A stretch of DNA of 64,000 nt from an uncultured Fibrobacter sp. (GCA_946414025.1 CAMKMX010000003.1:62001-126000), one strand, 5' to 3'; shown: positions 34,269-43,142, counted from the stretch's first letter. The notes: generated by a model not told the origin, from the letters alone. Numbers and translations: made by a program.

Positions 34269-35204
34269 ATGCCGCAGATGACAGTGCTTGAAATCTTGAA
34301 CCGCACCAAGGCCTTCTTCGAAAAGAAGGGCGTACCTGACCCGTTGCTGGACGCCCAGTACATCATCAGCCACGGTCTCAAGATGAAGAACCGTATGGAC
34401 CTGTACCTGAATTTCGAGAAGCCCCTGACCCCTGCGGAACTGGACATCTTGCGCCCGCTGGTGGCCCGCCGTGGAAACCGCGAGCCCTTGCAGCACATTA
34501 TCGGCGACACCAGTTTTCGCGGGTTTGTCATCAAGTGCGACCCTCGGGCCCTGATTCCCCGCCCGGAGACTGAATCCCTGGTAGATATGGCGAAAGACGC
34601 CCTAAAAGGAATCGAGAATCCTTTTGTCGTGGAAATCGGGACAGGAACAGGCGCTATCTCAATTGCCTGCGCTAAAGAAATCGAAGGCGCAAAGGTTCTT
34701 GCCACCGACATTTCCGAAGATGCCCTGGCCCTTGCCCGTGAAAACGCACAGGCCAACGGTCTGGGGGACGACACAAAAGTCACTTCGGCGAGCTCAGCGA
34801 CCTTGTCCTTCGCACAGGGGGACCTGCTGGACGCCGTTACACTCGAGACAATCAAGAAGGCCACCGGCGATGTGTTCGGCGAAGCCTCCACAAAGATAGA
34901 CTGCCTGATAGCGAACCTCCCCTACATCCCCGACGGAGAAAAGGGCAAACTTCAGCCAGAGGTGGACAAGTTCGATCCGGCGCTGGCGCTGTACGGCGGA
35001 CCCGACGGACTTGACCTGGTTCGCAAGTTGCTTTCCCAGACCGAAGGCCGACTTAACGCAGGGGCTTCCATCTTCTTGGAAATCGGGTCGGAACAGGCCG
35101 AAATCCTGAAAAACGAAGCCGTAAACTACCCCTGGCTGGAATTTACAGGCGCCCACAAGGATTATTGCGACAACATTCGTTTTGTAAGCTACAAGGCCAA
35201 ATAA
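34269..35204 (+). CDS. prmC: Release factor glutamine methyltransferase
   Basis: 311 residues from the ATG at 34269; a further in-frame ATG is at 34278, and an earlier frame start only translates the REP element. PrmC methylates the GGQ glutamine of RF1/RF2. N-terminal helical domain, then LIPRPETESLV, VEIGTGTGAISIACA (SAM motif I) and ATDISEDALALARENA. The catalytic NPPY motif reads NLPY here (DCLIANLPYIP). The pairing with prfA supports the function. Confidence 0.92.
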   Translation: MPQMTVLEILNRTKAFFEKKGVPDPLLDAQYIISHGLKMKNRMDLYLNFEKPLTPAELDILRPLVARRGNREPLQHIIGDTSFRGFVIKCDPRALIPRPETESLVDMAKDALKGIENPFVVEIGTGTGAISIACAKEIEGAKVLATDISEDALALARENAQANGLGDDTKVTSASSATLSFAQGDLLDAVTLETIKKATGDVFGEASTKIDCLIANLPYIPDGEKGKLQPEVDKFDPALALYGGPDGLDLVRKLLSQTEGRLNAGASIFLEIGSEQAEILKNEAVNYPWLEFTGAHKDYCDNIRFVSYKAK

Positions 35205-35240
35205 ATTTTTGTTCTATCTTTCCAGGAAGTGCAGGGGTAC

Positions 35241-36080
35241 ATGAGAAAGATTTGGTATACAATTCTTTTTGCTATGGCGATATTTCTCGTCAGCGGTACT
35301 GCTTTTGCCCAGGACACCGTTTATGTAATCCAGGTGGTGACTCCTGCGCAGGCGGAGGCTCTGCAAGCCCAGGACAATCCCGACCAATCTGCAAAAGAAA
35401 AACGCCCGAAAAGGCGGAGCAGTTTCTACCTGAACGGCGGCTTGGGATTTGATTACTCCTACATCTATTACGACCACCGCTATTACGACGAACACACCCA
35501 GTATGACGGTACCGGGGCGGGTATCGCTGGTGAACTTTCGCTAGGTGTTCTCATCAAGGAGCTTATCGCCGTCCATGGAATTTTCGACTTTTCCATAACC
35601 AACGGAGAGTACGATTTGGAAAACGGGATTCGGGAGCGGCCCGTACTCAACGGCGGATATTACCAGAAAAGCGGAAACGACAACGACGCCTTTGGTAACG
35701 ACTTTGAAACAACAACCATCATGGGTGGCGCAGGAATCACGTTCTTCCCTTGGCTGCACAGCAAGCCAGATTCTTTTATGGGCGGGACATTCATCAATGC
35801 CGACTTACTGATGGGAATCATTTTGCTGGACGACCCTTACTACTTTGACATTCGCGACTATAGCCAAAGCAAGGACTGGTTCGCCTTCGCCATGAATCTC
35901 GAAATCGGAAAGGACTGGAAGGTTTCGGAAAGGACCTACGTCGGGCTAGCCCTGAAATGGCAAATCCTTGCTATTGCTTCCGGCGATGACATGGAAGGCG
36001 AAGAGGACTACGAGGATTACTACCATCACAACCACGTGATGAATTCATTCCAGCTGCTGTTCCGCGTAAACCGTAAGTAA
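35241..36080 (+). CDS. Predicted outer-membrane beta-barrel protein
   Basis: 279 residues from the ATG at 35241 (a GTG at 35229 is in frame). Signal peptide WYTILFAMAIFLVSGTAFA followed by Q. A basic segment (KEKRPKRRS) leads to alternating strands: FYLNGGLGFDYSYIYYD, GELSLGVLIKELIAVHGIFDF, LLMGIILLDD, TYVGLALKWQILAIA. An acidic/His-rich loop EGEEDYEDYYHHNH precedes the terminal strand SFQLLFRVNR. Family not recognised. It abuts the convergent small gene with no gap. Confidence 0.72.
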   Translation: MRKIWYTILFAMAIFLVSGTAFAQDTVYVIQVVTPAQAEALQAQDNPDQSAKEKRPKRRSSFYLNGGLGFDYSYIYYDHRYYDEHTQYDGTGAGIAGELSLGVLIKELIAVHGIFDFSITNGEYDLENGIRERPVLNGGYYQKSGNDNDAFGNDFETTTIMGGAGITFFPWLHSKPDSFMGGTFINADLLMGIILLDDPYYFDIRDYSQSKDWFAFAMNLEIGKDWKVSERTYVGLALKWQILAIASGDDMEGEEDYEDYYHHNHVMNSFQLLFRVNRK

Positions 36081-36308
36081 TCACACCCCTACAGGGCAGC
36101 CGAGGGCGCCCAGCACATAGATTTCGCTTTCGCCAGCGCGATAAAAAGGCAAAAGCATATCGTCATCTACAAAACTGCTATCTACCCCGCCCAGCTGGAG
36201 CTGTTCGTTGATACGGCGCCGGAATATGGAAAACCCGGAATCCCAGGGGGATTTTTCAGGGAGTTCAACGGAGTGGGCTTTATTTTCACCACGATACTTG
36301 CGATTCAT
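36081..36308 (-). CDS. 75-residue protein of unknown function
   Basis: The start has a good AGAGGT ribosome site. The sequence is charged at the N-terminus (MNRKYRGENK) and ends GALGCPVGV, with a single Cys near the end. No signal peptide, membrane helix or known motif. It converges directly on the barrel protein gene (adjacent stops). The nested palindrome at 36329-36482 lies right upstream. Confidence 0.5.
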   Translation of the reverse strand: MNRKYRGENKAHSVELPEKSPWDSGFSIFRRRINEQLQLGGVDSSFVDDDMLLPFYRAGESEIYVLGALGCPVGV

Positions 36309-36328
36309 ACTGACCTCTTTTTTTTGGT

Positions 36329-36482
36329 CACCTCTAAAAATTCATTTTCAAAAATTTGGCTACAACACATCGTGCAGTTTCGTCACTCAAAGTGGCAAAG
36401 ACCTCCAGTATTCGCCACTTTTCGTTCCTGCCTGCACTCGGTTTCGCTCAAATTTTCTTAACCAAAGCATTTTTTAGAGGTG
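36329..36482. repeat. 154-nt nested palindrome with 12-bp terminal inverted repeats
   Basis: Four pairs of complementary segments are nested in order: CACCTCTAAAAA (36329-36340) with TTTTTAGAGGTG (36471-36482); AAAATTT (36351) with AAATTTT (36450); GTGCAG (36372) with CTGCAC (36432); AAAGTGGC (36389-36396) with GCCACTTT (36414-36421). It could fold as one long hairpin. Either a MITE-like element or a structured RNA, located upstream of the 75-residue gene. No open frame inside. Confidence 0.6.
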
Positions 36483-36488
36483 CCCTTT

Positions 36489-36520
36489 AGAAAGACACAC
36501 AAACAAGAAAGTGTCTTTCT
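36489..36520. repeat. Perfect 10-bp stem-loop
   Basis: AGAAAGACAC and GTGTCTTTCT around a 12-nt A-rich loop, six bases beyond the nested palindrome. There is no T-run after it on either strand. Confidence 0.55.
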
Positions 36521-36577
36521 GTGCAGGTAAATATAGAATCTATAGTATGTCAAAAAGTGACAAAAAGAACGCATATA

Positions 36578-36655
36578 GATCCTCGCCTTCGCGAGGATGA
36601 CGAAAAAAATCGCGAGGATGACGAAAAAAAATCACGCGGATGACGAGAATAAGGC
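36578..36655. repeat. REP-like element with two extra 3' half copies
   Basis: GATCCTCGCCTTCGCGAGGATGACG, then CGCGAGGATGACG and CACGCGGATGACG, each followed by A-rich tracts. The half copies look like tandem duplications of the right arm. They lie next to the stop codon of rlpA. Confidence 0.65.
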
Positions 36656-36656
36656 T

Positions 36657-37121
36657 TTATTCAATCACCGTAGCGGTGACTTTGGCGTGTCCCACCTTGT
36701 CAAGGCCGATATCCTTGCCGGCAGCCACACTCAGGTCTAAAATTCGCCCATCTACGTAGGGTCCGCGGTCATTGACCCGCACCACTACCGAAGCCCCCGT
36801 ATCGTCCCGAACCACCTTCAGTTTTGTGCCAAAGGGCAGGGACTTGTGGGCACAAGTGTAATCGTTCTGGTTGAAAATCTCGCCACTGGCAGTCTGCTTG
36901 CCATGAAATCCAGGGCCGTAATAGCTGGCCTCGCCCTGGAGCTTGGTGCCTATTTCGGCCTTTTCCTTAGAGGCGTAATGCTTTTCGGGAAAACGCACAT
37001 AACCCTTGCGGGATGCAATTTTTGCATTGGCAGCCGCACACCCAGATAAAGCAAAAGAAATCAAGGCACACAGAGCCCACAAAAAAAAACGCGACCGAAA
37101 ATAACCTCTACTCGAAATCAT
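36657..37121 (-). CDS. rlpA: RlpA-like septal-ring lipoprotein
   Basis: 154 residues from the ATG at 37121, overlapping the upstream TPR gene by 14 bp. Lipobox LSGC after a hydrophobic stretch. The double-psi beta-barrel is complete: GEASYYGPGFHGKQTASGE, CAHKSLPFGTKLKV, VVVRVNDRGPYVDGRILDLS, with the catalytic Asp in DRGPY. No SPOR domain is present. Family members cleave denuded peptidoglycan glycans or are inactive septal proteins. Confidence 0.9.
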   Translation of the reverse strand: MISSRGYFRSRFFLWALCALISFALSGCAAANAKIASRKGYVRFPEKHYASKEKAEIGTKLQGEASYYGPGFHGKQTASGEIFNQNDYTCAHKSLPFGTKLKVVRDDTGASVVVRVNDRGPYVDGRILDLSVAAGKDIGLDKVGHAKVTATVIE

Positions 37122-39018
37122 ACATGCTGTTGTAGGTGTTCTCAAGGATTTCATCTTCCTTGCTCTTGACTTCGGCCTTTTTCTCTTCGGGCTTTTTATT
37201 AACGGATTCGTAGTATTGTGCCGACATCTGATCGATATGTTCCACACTCTGCTTGACACGCCTGCGGAGGCGGTCTATTTCGCCATCGTTTATGGCAAGC
37301 CTATGATCCAGAACCTTGGCGGCATATTTTCCCCACGGCGTTTCCCTATGATTGGAGCGCAATTCGTTCAAGACAACAGAAACACTATCACCTCGTTCCG
37401 GATCCATCTGGAAATAGACGTATTTCATATAAAGCGCCTGAACCCCCGATTCCGTTTCGGGATATTCCCGATAAAGGCTGTCGAAGGCCATATAAGCCGT
37501 CGCATAGGCGGAATCCACCAGTTCCATCTGGTCCAGCGGGATTTCCGATGCCACCGTCCACAGGCTTTCTGCCTGCAAATACCGTTCCCGAGCCTCGTCA
37601 TCACGGGTCTTGATAGTCACTTTCATTCCAAGGTTCGCCTGAGCCTGCTTGGCATATTCCGTACCCGGATATTTCTCAATAATTTCCTTGTAAAGCTCTT
37701 CGGCAGTGTCTTCGTCTCCCTTGTACTCGTCGTAAATAAATGCCCTGGCGTACGTAGCAAGCATCACCCGCGCAGAATCATTCGAATTCTCAATGATACC
37801 CGTCAGTCTGTTTACCGCGCTATCTACCTGGTCAAGCTTGAACAAGAAAAGCTCCGCTATCTGGAACTCCGTACCAAAGAAGCTGTCCACATTGGGAATA
37901 GAATCCTTCTTCAATGAGTCGTTGTTGTTCCTCATGGCAATCAGCCGTTTAAGGGCTTCACTCAGTTCACGGCTCTTTTTTGACCAATCGTTATAGCTGT
38001 GGGAACTGTAGCTGCTATCGTAATAGACAACAGCCTGTTCATAGTTCAATGTTTTCTGTTGCTCGTAATCTCCCATATTGTAGTAGCTACGGGATGCATA
38101 CAGGGTCTTGGGGTAGTCCGAATTCACCTTGCGCAATATAATGAAGGCATCGGGATAGCGTTCCGCCATCAGGGTTACCTCCCCCAGTCGCACCAGGTAC
38201 TCCGGCTGTTTCTGTTCATAATCGGGATTCTTGAAAAGAGCCTTGTATTCGTCGGCAGCCTTCAGGTATTCTTTCTGGTTTACCAAGCACTCCGCCGCCT
38301 GCTCGCCTGCCGTCTGCCGCTCACGCACATTCAGTTCCTGGATTTCCTTGGCAGTATAGTGCTGCCTGGACTTTGCCCAGTCCTCTTTCTTGAAATAGAG
38401 TCCCGCCAGGCGGAAATGAGCTTTTCCCCGCATGAAGGGCGTTCCCGCCGTATCTGCCAGTACCGCCTCCAGTGCGGCAATGGCCTGGTCCGGAAATTCT
38501 GACTGTTCGTCCAGCAGCGAGAGCAGGTTCAGCCCCTGAAAATAATAGGGATGGTTCTTGCTCGCTATAACTGGTTCTAGGGCAAAACGACTGATGTTGT
38601 ACTCATGGTTTCGATATAGGCAATAAGCCCTCTGGTACTCTACCGCCGGCATGGAATCGTAATCCGAAAAATAGCGTTCGTACTCGTCGTACTTGACAAT
38701 GGCCTTGCCCCATTCTTTCTTGTGGCGGAAAGATTCGCCAATCAGGAACACCGCCTCGGCGGTACGTTTCTTGTTCTTGGGGAATCGTTCCAATACACGA
38801 GAGCCCTTCTCGATAATCTTGTCGTATTTTTGGCGTTCTTCCATTCCCGGACTAGAAGCGTTCTCGTCGGGAACACTATCAAGCCTTGCTTCTCGAAGTT
38901 CGCCAGCCTCATCGTACAGGCGTTCCGCATTGAACATGTGGTTCAAATAAGCACAGCAGGTACAACCCTCCAGCAAGAGGGCGAGCAATGCTAGTGCCAT
39001 GTAGCGGAAGCGAAGCAT
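37108..39018 (-). CDS. TPR-repeat outer-membrane lipoprotein
   Basis: 636 residues. Lipobox LEGC (with an additional CC just after). Helical TPR/Sel1-like repeats cover most of the protein, e.g. AEAVFLIGESFRHKKEWGKA, AIAALEAVLADTAGTPFMRG, AEELYKEIIEKYPGTEYAKQAQANLG, like BamD/YbgF-type scaffolds. The C-terminus is a charged coiled-coil tail (EEKKAEVKSKEDE). It probably organises envelope complexes. TATCTTTA lies five bases before the ATG. First gene of a unit with rlpA. Confidence 0.8.
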   Translation of the reverse strand: MLRFRYMALALLALLLEGCTCCAYLNHMFNAERLYDEAGELREARLDSVPDENASSPGMEERQKYDKIIEKGSRVLERFPKNKKRTAEAVFLIGESFRHKKEWGKAIVKYDEYERYFSDYDSMPAVEYQRAYCLYRNHEYNISRFALEPVIASKNHPYYFQGLNLLSLLDEQSEFPDQAIAALEAVLADTAGTPFMRGKAHFRLAGLYFKKEDWAKSRQHYTAKEIQELNVRERQTAGEQAAECLVNQKEYLKAADEYKALFKNPDYEQKQPEYLVRLGEVTLMAERYPDAFIILRKVNSDYPKTLYASRSYYNMGDYEQQKTLNYEQAVVYYDSSYSSHSYNDWSKKSRELSEALKRLIAMRNNNDSLKKDSIPNVDSFFGTEFQIAELFLFKLDQVDSAVNRLTGIIENSNDSARVMLATYARAFIYDEYKGDEDTAEELYKEIIEKYPGTEYAKQAQANLGMKVTIKTRDDEARERYLQAESLWTVASEIPLDQMELVDSAYATAYMAFDSLYREYPETESGVQALYMKYVYFQMDPERGDSVSVVLNELRSNHRETPWGKYAAKVLDHRLAINDGEIDRLRRRVKQSVEHIDQMSAQYYESVNKKPEEKKAEVKSKEDEILENTYNSMYDFE

Positions 39019-39061
39019 AAGAGTAAAGATACAAAAATAGACGAGAAGAAGGGGAAAACTG

Positions 39062-39120
39062 GCTAGTTATCAGTCTAATGTCTCATTACCCGCAACTCTG
39101 AACTCACAACTCAGAACTCT
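39062..39120. repeat. Degenerate ACTC-unit repeat
   Basis: CCCGCAACTCTGAACTCACAACTCAGAACTCT. Read on the minus strand each unit holds a TGA, and the stop codon of the upstream gene (39111-39113) is one of them. Confidence 0.6.
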
Positions 39121-40823
39121 TGCAGGTACGTGCTGTAGTCACAGAGTTTGAGACCGGCTGGGAGAACGGACTTGTCAAAACGGACCATACGGATTTCTTT
39201 GGGCGTTCCGACAACACGGGCAAGAATTTCAAAATTATCTTGAGTTTCCCAGACCGCAGCATCAATCACCAGGTCTTCGCCGCAATCCGTTTCGCCAGTA
39301 CTGTTTCCGATGCCAGAAATCCTTGAATTCTGCTTGAGAAACCTGGTGAAAACTTCCGGCGCAAGCCCAAGATGATTAGACGTGTTAGAAGAATCATAGA
39401 CCACCACATGGACTTCCCTAAAACGGTTCAGGGAATCAAACACCACAGTGTAGGTGTGCTTGTAGGGGGCGTCGTAGAAGGACTCCTGCCAAACGTTCTT
39501 CTTGACAGGCCTGAAATTCTTGATGTCGTACTTCTTGAAAAATTCCGCCGGGGACGCACCGTAACGAACAAGGTAATGGCCGAGCATTGTGGAAAAATCA
39601 TGGGTTGATGAAGGGGCCATAGATTCCCGCAGACTATCTACCGCACGGTTCAAGTCAGCGGCAAGTCCAGTCCCCTGCACAGGCATGGACGGCCGTGTCA
39701 CGTTACATTCCTGTATGCGCTGCTGGATATCCGGATATTCTGGATCCTTGTTCTGGATTTCGCGGAACTGAATACGTGCGCGGTCATAGTCGCGGCCTTT
39801 CAAATAAGCAAGCCCAAGAGCCTCACGCAAGGGCATATTCTCGGGGTATTTTTCCACCAGGGGCTCCAAAATTTCCCAAGCCAGCTGGGAGCGTTCCATA
39901 GGAGAAATTTTACCGCCGCCTGCTCCTGGAGCCGTCTTTTCGCCAACGGTAGAAAGAGCAAGCGCCGCCCCTTCGAAATCAGGCCTAAAGGCCAGAATAC
40001 GCTGGTAAATCTTTTCCGCTTCGTCATAGCGGCCCTGGTATTCCCATAGATACCCCCGCAAGAGCATAAGCTCCGCATCCAAGGGGTATTGAGTCAAGCC
40101 ATAATCCAGCAACGACGAACAACTGTCCAGATTTCCCTGGTCGTGGAAAAGCCGGGCAAGCATTTCGTAACCACGAGGCTCATTCCCCGCCGAAAGGCTT
40201 ATAGATGTACGAGCCTCCTCGACTGCCTGAGGCAAGCGGTTATTCTCCTTTAACAGTCGGGCATACCACAATCGGGACTCCACCAAGACGGGAGCCTGAT
40301 CTACCGCAATCTTTGCCATTTCGAGAGCAACCGTCTTGTTGCCCGACTTGTAGGTCTTTCGGCTTTCCAGATACTTGGAAAGCCCGGATTCCGGATACTT
40401 GCCCTGCAGTTTTCCTATCAGCAAATTCAGGCGGTTGTTTTCCAAATCTGTCAAGGAATCCATTTCGAACAAAGTATTCGCCTCGTTCCAAAGGGAGACG
40501 ACCATATCTGGATACAGCAACGACACCGCATTGAAAATCTCGTTGGCCTGAGCGTACGCCCCGTTACGGAACAGTTCGGTCGCACGGCGGATTTCGCCCT
40601 GAGTCTGGACAGGAAGCGATGCCAGTTCTTCCCGCATATCGGGGGAATCGCCCCTCAAGAATTCAGTTCCGGCCTTAATCCCAAAGGGAACCTCTGGAAC
40701 CAACACCTTTGCCGGCGCCATGTTCAAATACAGGCGATAACCACCAAAGCCCGCCAAAGCCACGCAGCAGAGGATTAAAAAAAGGTATGCCGCTTTCCTC
40801 GATGTCTCGGACGCTAAAGGCAT
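39111..40823 (-). CDS. Membrane-anchored TPR protein
   Basis: 570 residues. One N-terminal membrane helix (AAYLFLILCCVALAGFGGYRLYL) and a long periplasmic TPR region (about 70-390: ATELFRNGAYAQANEIFNAV, DEAEKIYQRILAFRPDFEGAALAL, LREALGLAYLKGRDYDRARIQF), then a C-terminal alpha/beta domain of about 170 residues of unknown fold. The start codon overlaps the stop of the sigma-factor gene (TAATG), so they are coupled. The last codons read into the repeat. Confidence 0.78.
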   Translation of the reverse strand: MPLASETSRKAAYLFLILCCVALAGFGGYRLYLNMAPAKVLVPEVPFGIKAGTEFLRGDSPDMREELASLPVQTQGEIRRATELFRNGAYAQANEIFNAVSLLYPDMVVSLWNEANTLFEMDSLTDLENNRLNLLIGKLQGKYPESGLSKYLESRKTYKSGNKTVALEMAKIAVDQAPVLVESRLWYARLLKENNRLPQAVEEARTSISLSAGNEPRGYEMLARLFHDQGNLDSCSSLLDYGLTQYPLDAELMLLRGYLWEYQGRYDEAEKIYQRILAFRPDFEGAALALSTVGEKTAPGAGGGKISPMERSQLAWEILEPLVEKYPENMPLREALGLAYLKGRDYDRARIQFREIQNKDPEYPDIQQRIQECNVTRPSMPVQGTGLAADLNRAVDSLRESMAPSSTHDFSTMLGHYLVRYGASPAEFFKKYDIKNFRPVKKNVWQESFYDAPYKHTYTVVFDSLNRFREVHVVVYDSSNTSNHLGLAPEVFTRFLKQNSRISGIGNSTGETDCGEDLVIDAAVWETQDNFEILARVVGTPKEIRMVRFDKSVLPAGLKLCDYSTYLQEF

Positions 40824-41674
40824 TACAGCTCCAAAAAGTCGGAGAGTTTTTCTTTGTGTTCCTTGCTTTTTTGCAGACGCCTAAGGGTCTTGTTCTTAAT
40901 CTGGCGCACCCTTTCCCGACTTAGCCGCAAGTCTTCGCCGATATCTTTAAGGGTCGTGTCCTCAGAGGTGTCCAGACCGTAGAACATCTTCAGGATTTCT
41001 TCTTCCCTACGGGGGAGCGAGGCCAAAGTTTCGTCAATCATCTTGCGACGTTCTTCTCGCTCCATTTCCTCTTCTTGCTTGCCGTCGTTGCCAAGGACAT
41101 CCATCAAGGTACTGACGGTATCTGCTCCAGAACTGTTGCCCGCATCATCACCGATAGGGGCGTCCAGCGAGATATCCACAATCTTTTCCATGACCTCGAT
41201 AATGTCCTTCTCGAAAGGAGCAAACTCTTCCATGGCCATGGTCTTGGCGTAATCACCGCCGTTCAGCATCAAGGCTCGTTTAAAACGATTCACCAGGGCT
41301 AGCTTGTTGGGCGGAATGCGTACCGAACCCACCTGTTCAAAAAGGGCTTTCTGGATAGACTGGCGAATCCACCAGACGGCATAGGAAATGAACTTGACAT
41401 CCTTGTTCATGTCAAAGCGCTTGGCCGCCTTGTAAAGACCAATATTGCCTTCGTTAATCAAGTCCAGCAGGGCAAGCCCACGCCCCTGATACTTGCGGGC
41501 CACAGAAACCACGAAACGCAGGTTTCCCCGGATCAGCCGTTGGAGAGCCGATTTACGAATTTCCTCCGTTTCTCCGGTCCTGATAATCGTCAGCAAAGCC
41601 TCTTCCTCTTGTTGAGAAAGAGTCGGGTAACGATTCAAGTCGCGAAAATAAAGTGATTCGTTAAACTCGCTCAT
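40823..41674 (-). CDS. RNA polymerase sigma-70 factor lacking region 1.1
   Basis: 283 residues. Region 1.2 (SLYFRDLNRYPTLSQQEEEALL), region 2 with NLRFVVSVARKYQGRGLALLDLINEGNIGLYKAAKRFD and KFISYAVWWIRQSIQKAL (-10 recognition), region 3 (RIPPNKLALVNRFK) and region 4 with the HTH TLKDIGEDLRLSRERVRQIKNKTLRRL. Short length and absence of region 1.1 match the primary sigma factors of Bacteroidota, which read TTTG/TAnnTTTG promoters. It is either the housekeeping factor or a close group 2 paralogue. Confidence 0.9.
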   Translation of the reverse strand: MSEFNESLYFRDLNRYPTLSQQEEEALLTIIRTGETEEIRKSALQRLIRGNLRFVVSVARKYQGRGLALLDLINEGNIGLYKAAKRFDMNKDVKFISYAVWWIRQSIQKALFEQVGSVRIPPNKLALVNRFKRALMLNGGDYAKTMAMEEFAPFEKDIIEVMEKIVDISLDAPIGDDAGNSSGADTVSTLMDVLGNDGKQEEEMEREERRKMIDETLASLPRREEEILKMFYGLDTSEDTTLKDIGEDLRLSRERVRQIKNKTLRRLQKSKEHKEKLSDFLEL

Positions 41675-41709
41675 GATTTTTCCAAAATATTCGGAGTAAA
41701 TATTGTTTT

Positions 41710-42006
41710 TTACGCGTTTTTCGTCAATTCCTTCAGTTTGTCGTAGGGGTAAATTCCCGAACGGTGACCATCGCTAAAGGATAAACCTGCAGCGTAACGA
41801 CCAATGGACTGAACCCTCTCCAGTTTAATATCGTCGGGAACAGTAGAATTGTCAAGCAATTTTTCACCGGTATGTTCATCTACGCACAGGGCACAGGGGC
41901 AAGCGAGGCGGAGTTCCCTGGCAGAACATGCTCCTCGTGTTCCGTCGTTCCACTCAAAGCCTAGCTTACCATCTCTTGTCCTGAAGACTTTCTTGGGCTG
42001 GATCAT
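41710..42006 (-). CDS. DUF971 (GBBH-like N-terminal) protein
   Basis: 98 residues. The DUF971 signature is clear: FEWNDGTRGACSARELRLACPCALCVDEHTG, IKLERVQSIGRYAAGLSFSDGHRSGIYPYDKL. Such proteins often sit beside Mrp/ApbC ATPases and are linked to Fe-S cluster handling. It overlaps the Mrp gene by 4 bp here. The Cys pair C-x-C-x2-C could bind metal. Confidence 0.9.
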   Translation of the reverse strand: MIQPKKVFRTRDGKLGFEWNDGTRGACSARELRLACPCALCVDEHTGEKLLDNSTVPDDIKLERVQSIGRYAAGLSFSDGHRSGIYPYDKLKELTKNA

Positions 42007-43121
42007 ACATCCTCCTCCGGAAGTTCGTCAAAGGCATAGTTGAAGTTCTTGAGCACACCGTCACCATCGGCCTTGAATACCGAGAGGGTACGCACAACGG
42101 CATCTGCCGCCTGCAAAAAAGCCTTCGCCGATTCCGAATTCGGGTAACGGAGCACCGCAGGTGTTCCTTCGTCTCCGCAATCGGCAACCGCAGGTTCAAG
42201 AGGAATCTTTGCGATTAACGGCACACCCCAATTTTTGGCTATGCGTTCACCGCCGCCTTGGCGGAAAATGTTGTGGTGCTTGCCGCACCCGTCGCAGATG
42301 AAATAACTCATGTTCTCCACGACTCCCACCACGGGCACGCCAACGGAGTCAAACATGGCAAGCCCCTTGCGGCAGTCGGCAAGTGCCACCTCTTGCGGAG
42401 TGGTCACCACCACGGCTCCTGCCATGGGGCAGTTCTGGGTCAGCGTCAACTGGATATCTCCCGTTCCAGGAGGGAAATCCACCAGCAGGTAGTCGAGCTT
42501 GCCCCAGCGCACCCGGTTCAAGAAATGCTGAATCATCTGGCTAGCCATGGGGCCACGCCAGATGGTGGCCTTCTCGGAACCGGCAAACATGCACATGGAC
42601 ACAATGGAAATGCCGCCCTTGGCTTCTACCGGGGCGATGGTATTGTCTTCGAAAACCTGAGGATCCTTGTCGATACCGAACATGAGGCCCATGCTAGGGC
42701 CATAAATATCTGCGTCCAGAATCCCTACGCGTGCACCGGACAGGCTCAGCGCCATGGCGAGGTTCGCCGTCACCGTGGACTTGCCTACCCCGCCCTTGCC
42801 AGAGGCCACCCCAACAATATGAGAAACCTCGCCAAGGAAAGAAACCTGGGGCTGTTCGGGAGCATCGCCCACGCGCCCCGCATTGGAGGTAAGGGTCACC
42901 TCCACTTCAGACGCGCCCAGCCCCTTCACAATAGAAACGCACTGGTCCTTGAACCGGTCGCGGATGGGGCATGCAGGAGTCGTGAGCACCAGGTCAAAGG
43001 TAACCTTGGTCCCTTCGATTTTCAGATTCTGTACAAAGTTCAGCTCCACGATGTTCTTGTGCAGATCGGGATCCTGAACTGCCCTGAGGGCGCTTAGAAT
43101 ATTTTGTTCATTCAACTGCAT
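42003..43121 (-). CDS. Mrp/ApbC-type Fe-S carrier ATPase
   Basis: 372 residues from the ATG at 43121; an in-frame ATG at 43142 lies at the edge of a REP-like element and is less likely. N-terminal MIP18 (DUF59) domain with AVQDPDLHKNIVELNFV and TPACPIRD; then the deviant Walker A GVASGKGGVGKSTV, DADIYGPSMG, WRGPMASQMIQHFL and DYLLVDFPPGTGD. The cluster-binding CxxC is ICDGCG. It carries and delivers [4Fe-4S] clusters in the cytoplasm. Coupled to DUF971. Confidence 0.93.
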   Translation of the reverse strand: MQLNEQNILSALRAVQDPDLHKNIVELNFVQNLKIEGTKVTFDLVLTTPACPIRDRFKDQCVSIVKGLGASEVEVTLTSNAGRVGDAPEQPQVSFLGEVSHIVGVASGKGGVGKSTVTANLAMALSLSGARVGILDADIYGPSMGLMFGIDKDPQVFEDNTIAPVEAKGGISIVSMCMFAGSEKATIWRGPMASQMIQHFLNRVRWGKLDYLLVDFPPGTGDIQLTLTQNCPMAGAVVVTTPQEVALADCRKGLAMFDSVGVPVVGVVENMSYFICDGCGKHHNIFRQGGGERIAKNWGVPLIAKIPLEPAVADCGDEGTPAVLRYPNSESAKAFLQAADAVVRTLSVFKADGDGVLKNFNYAFDELPEEDV

Positions 43122-43142
43122 ATCTTTATTTTTAAACGTCAT

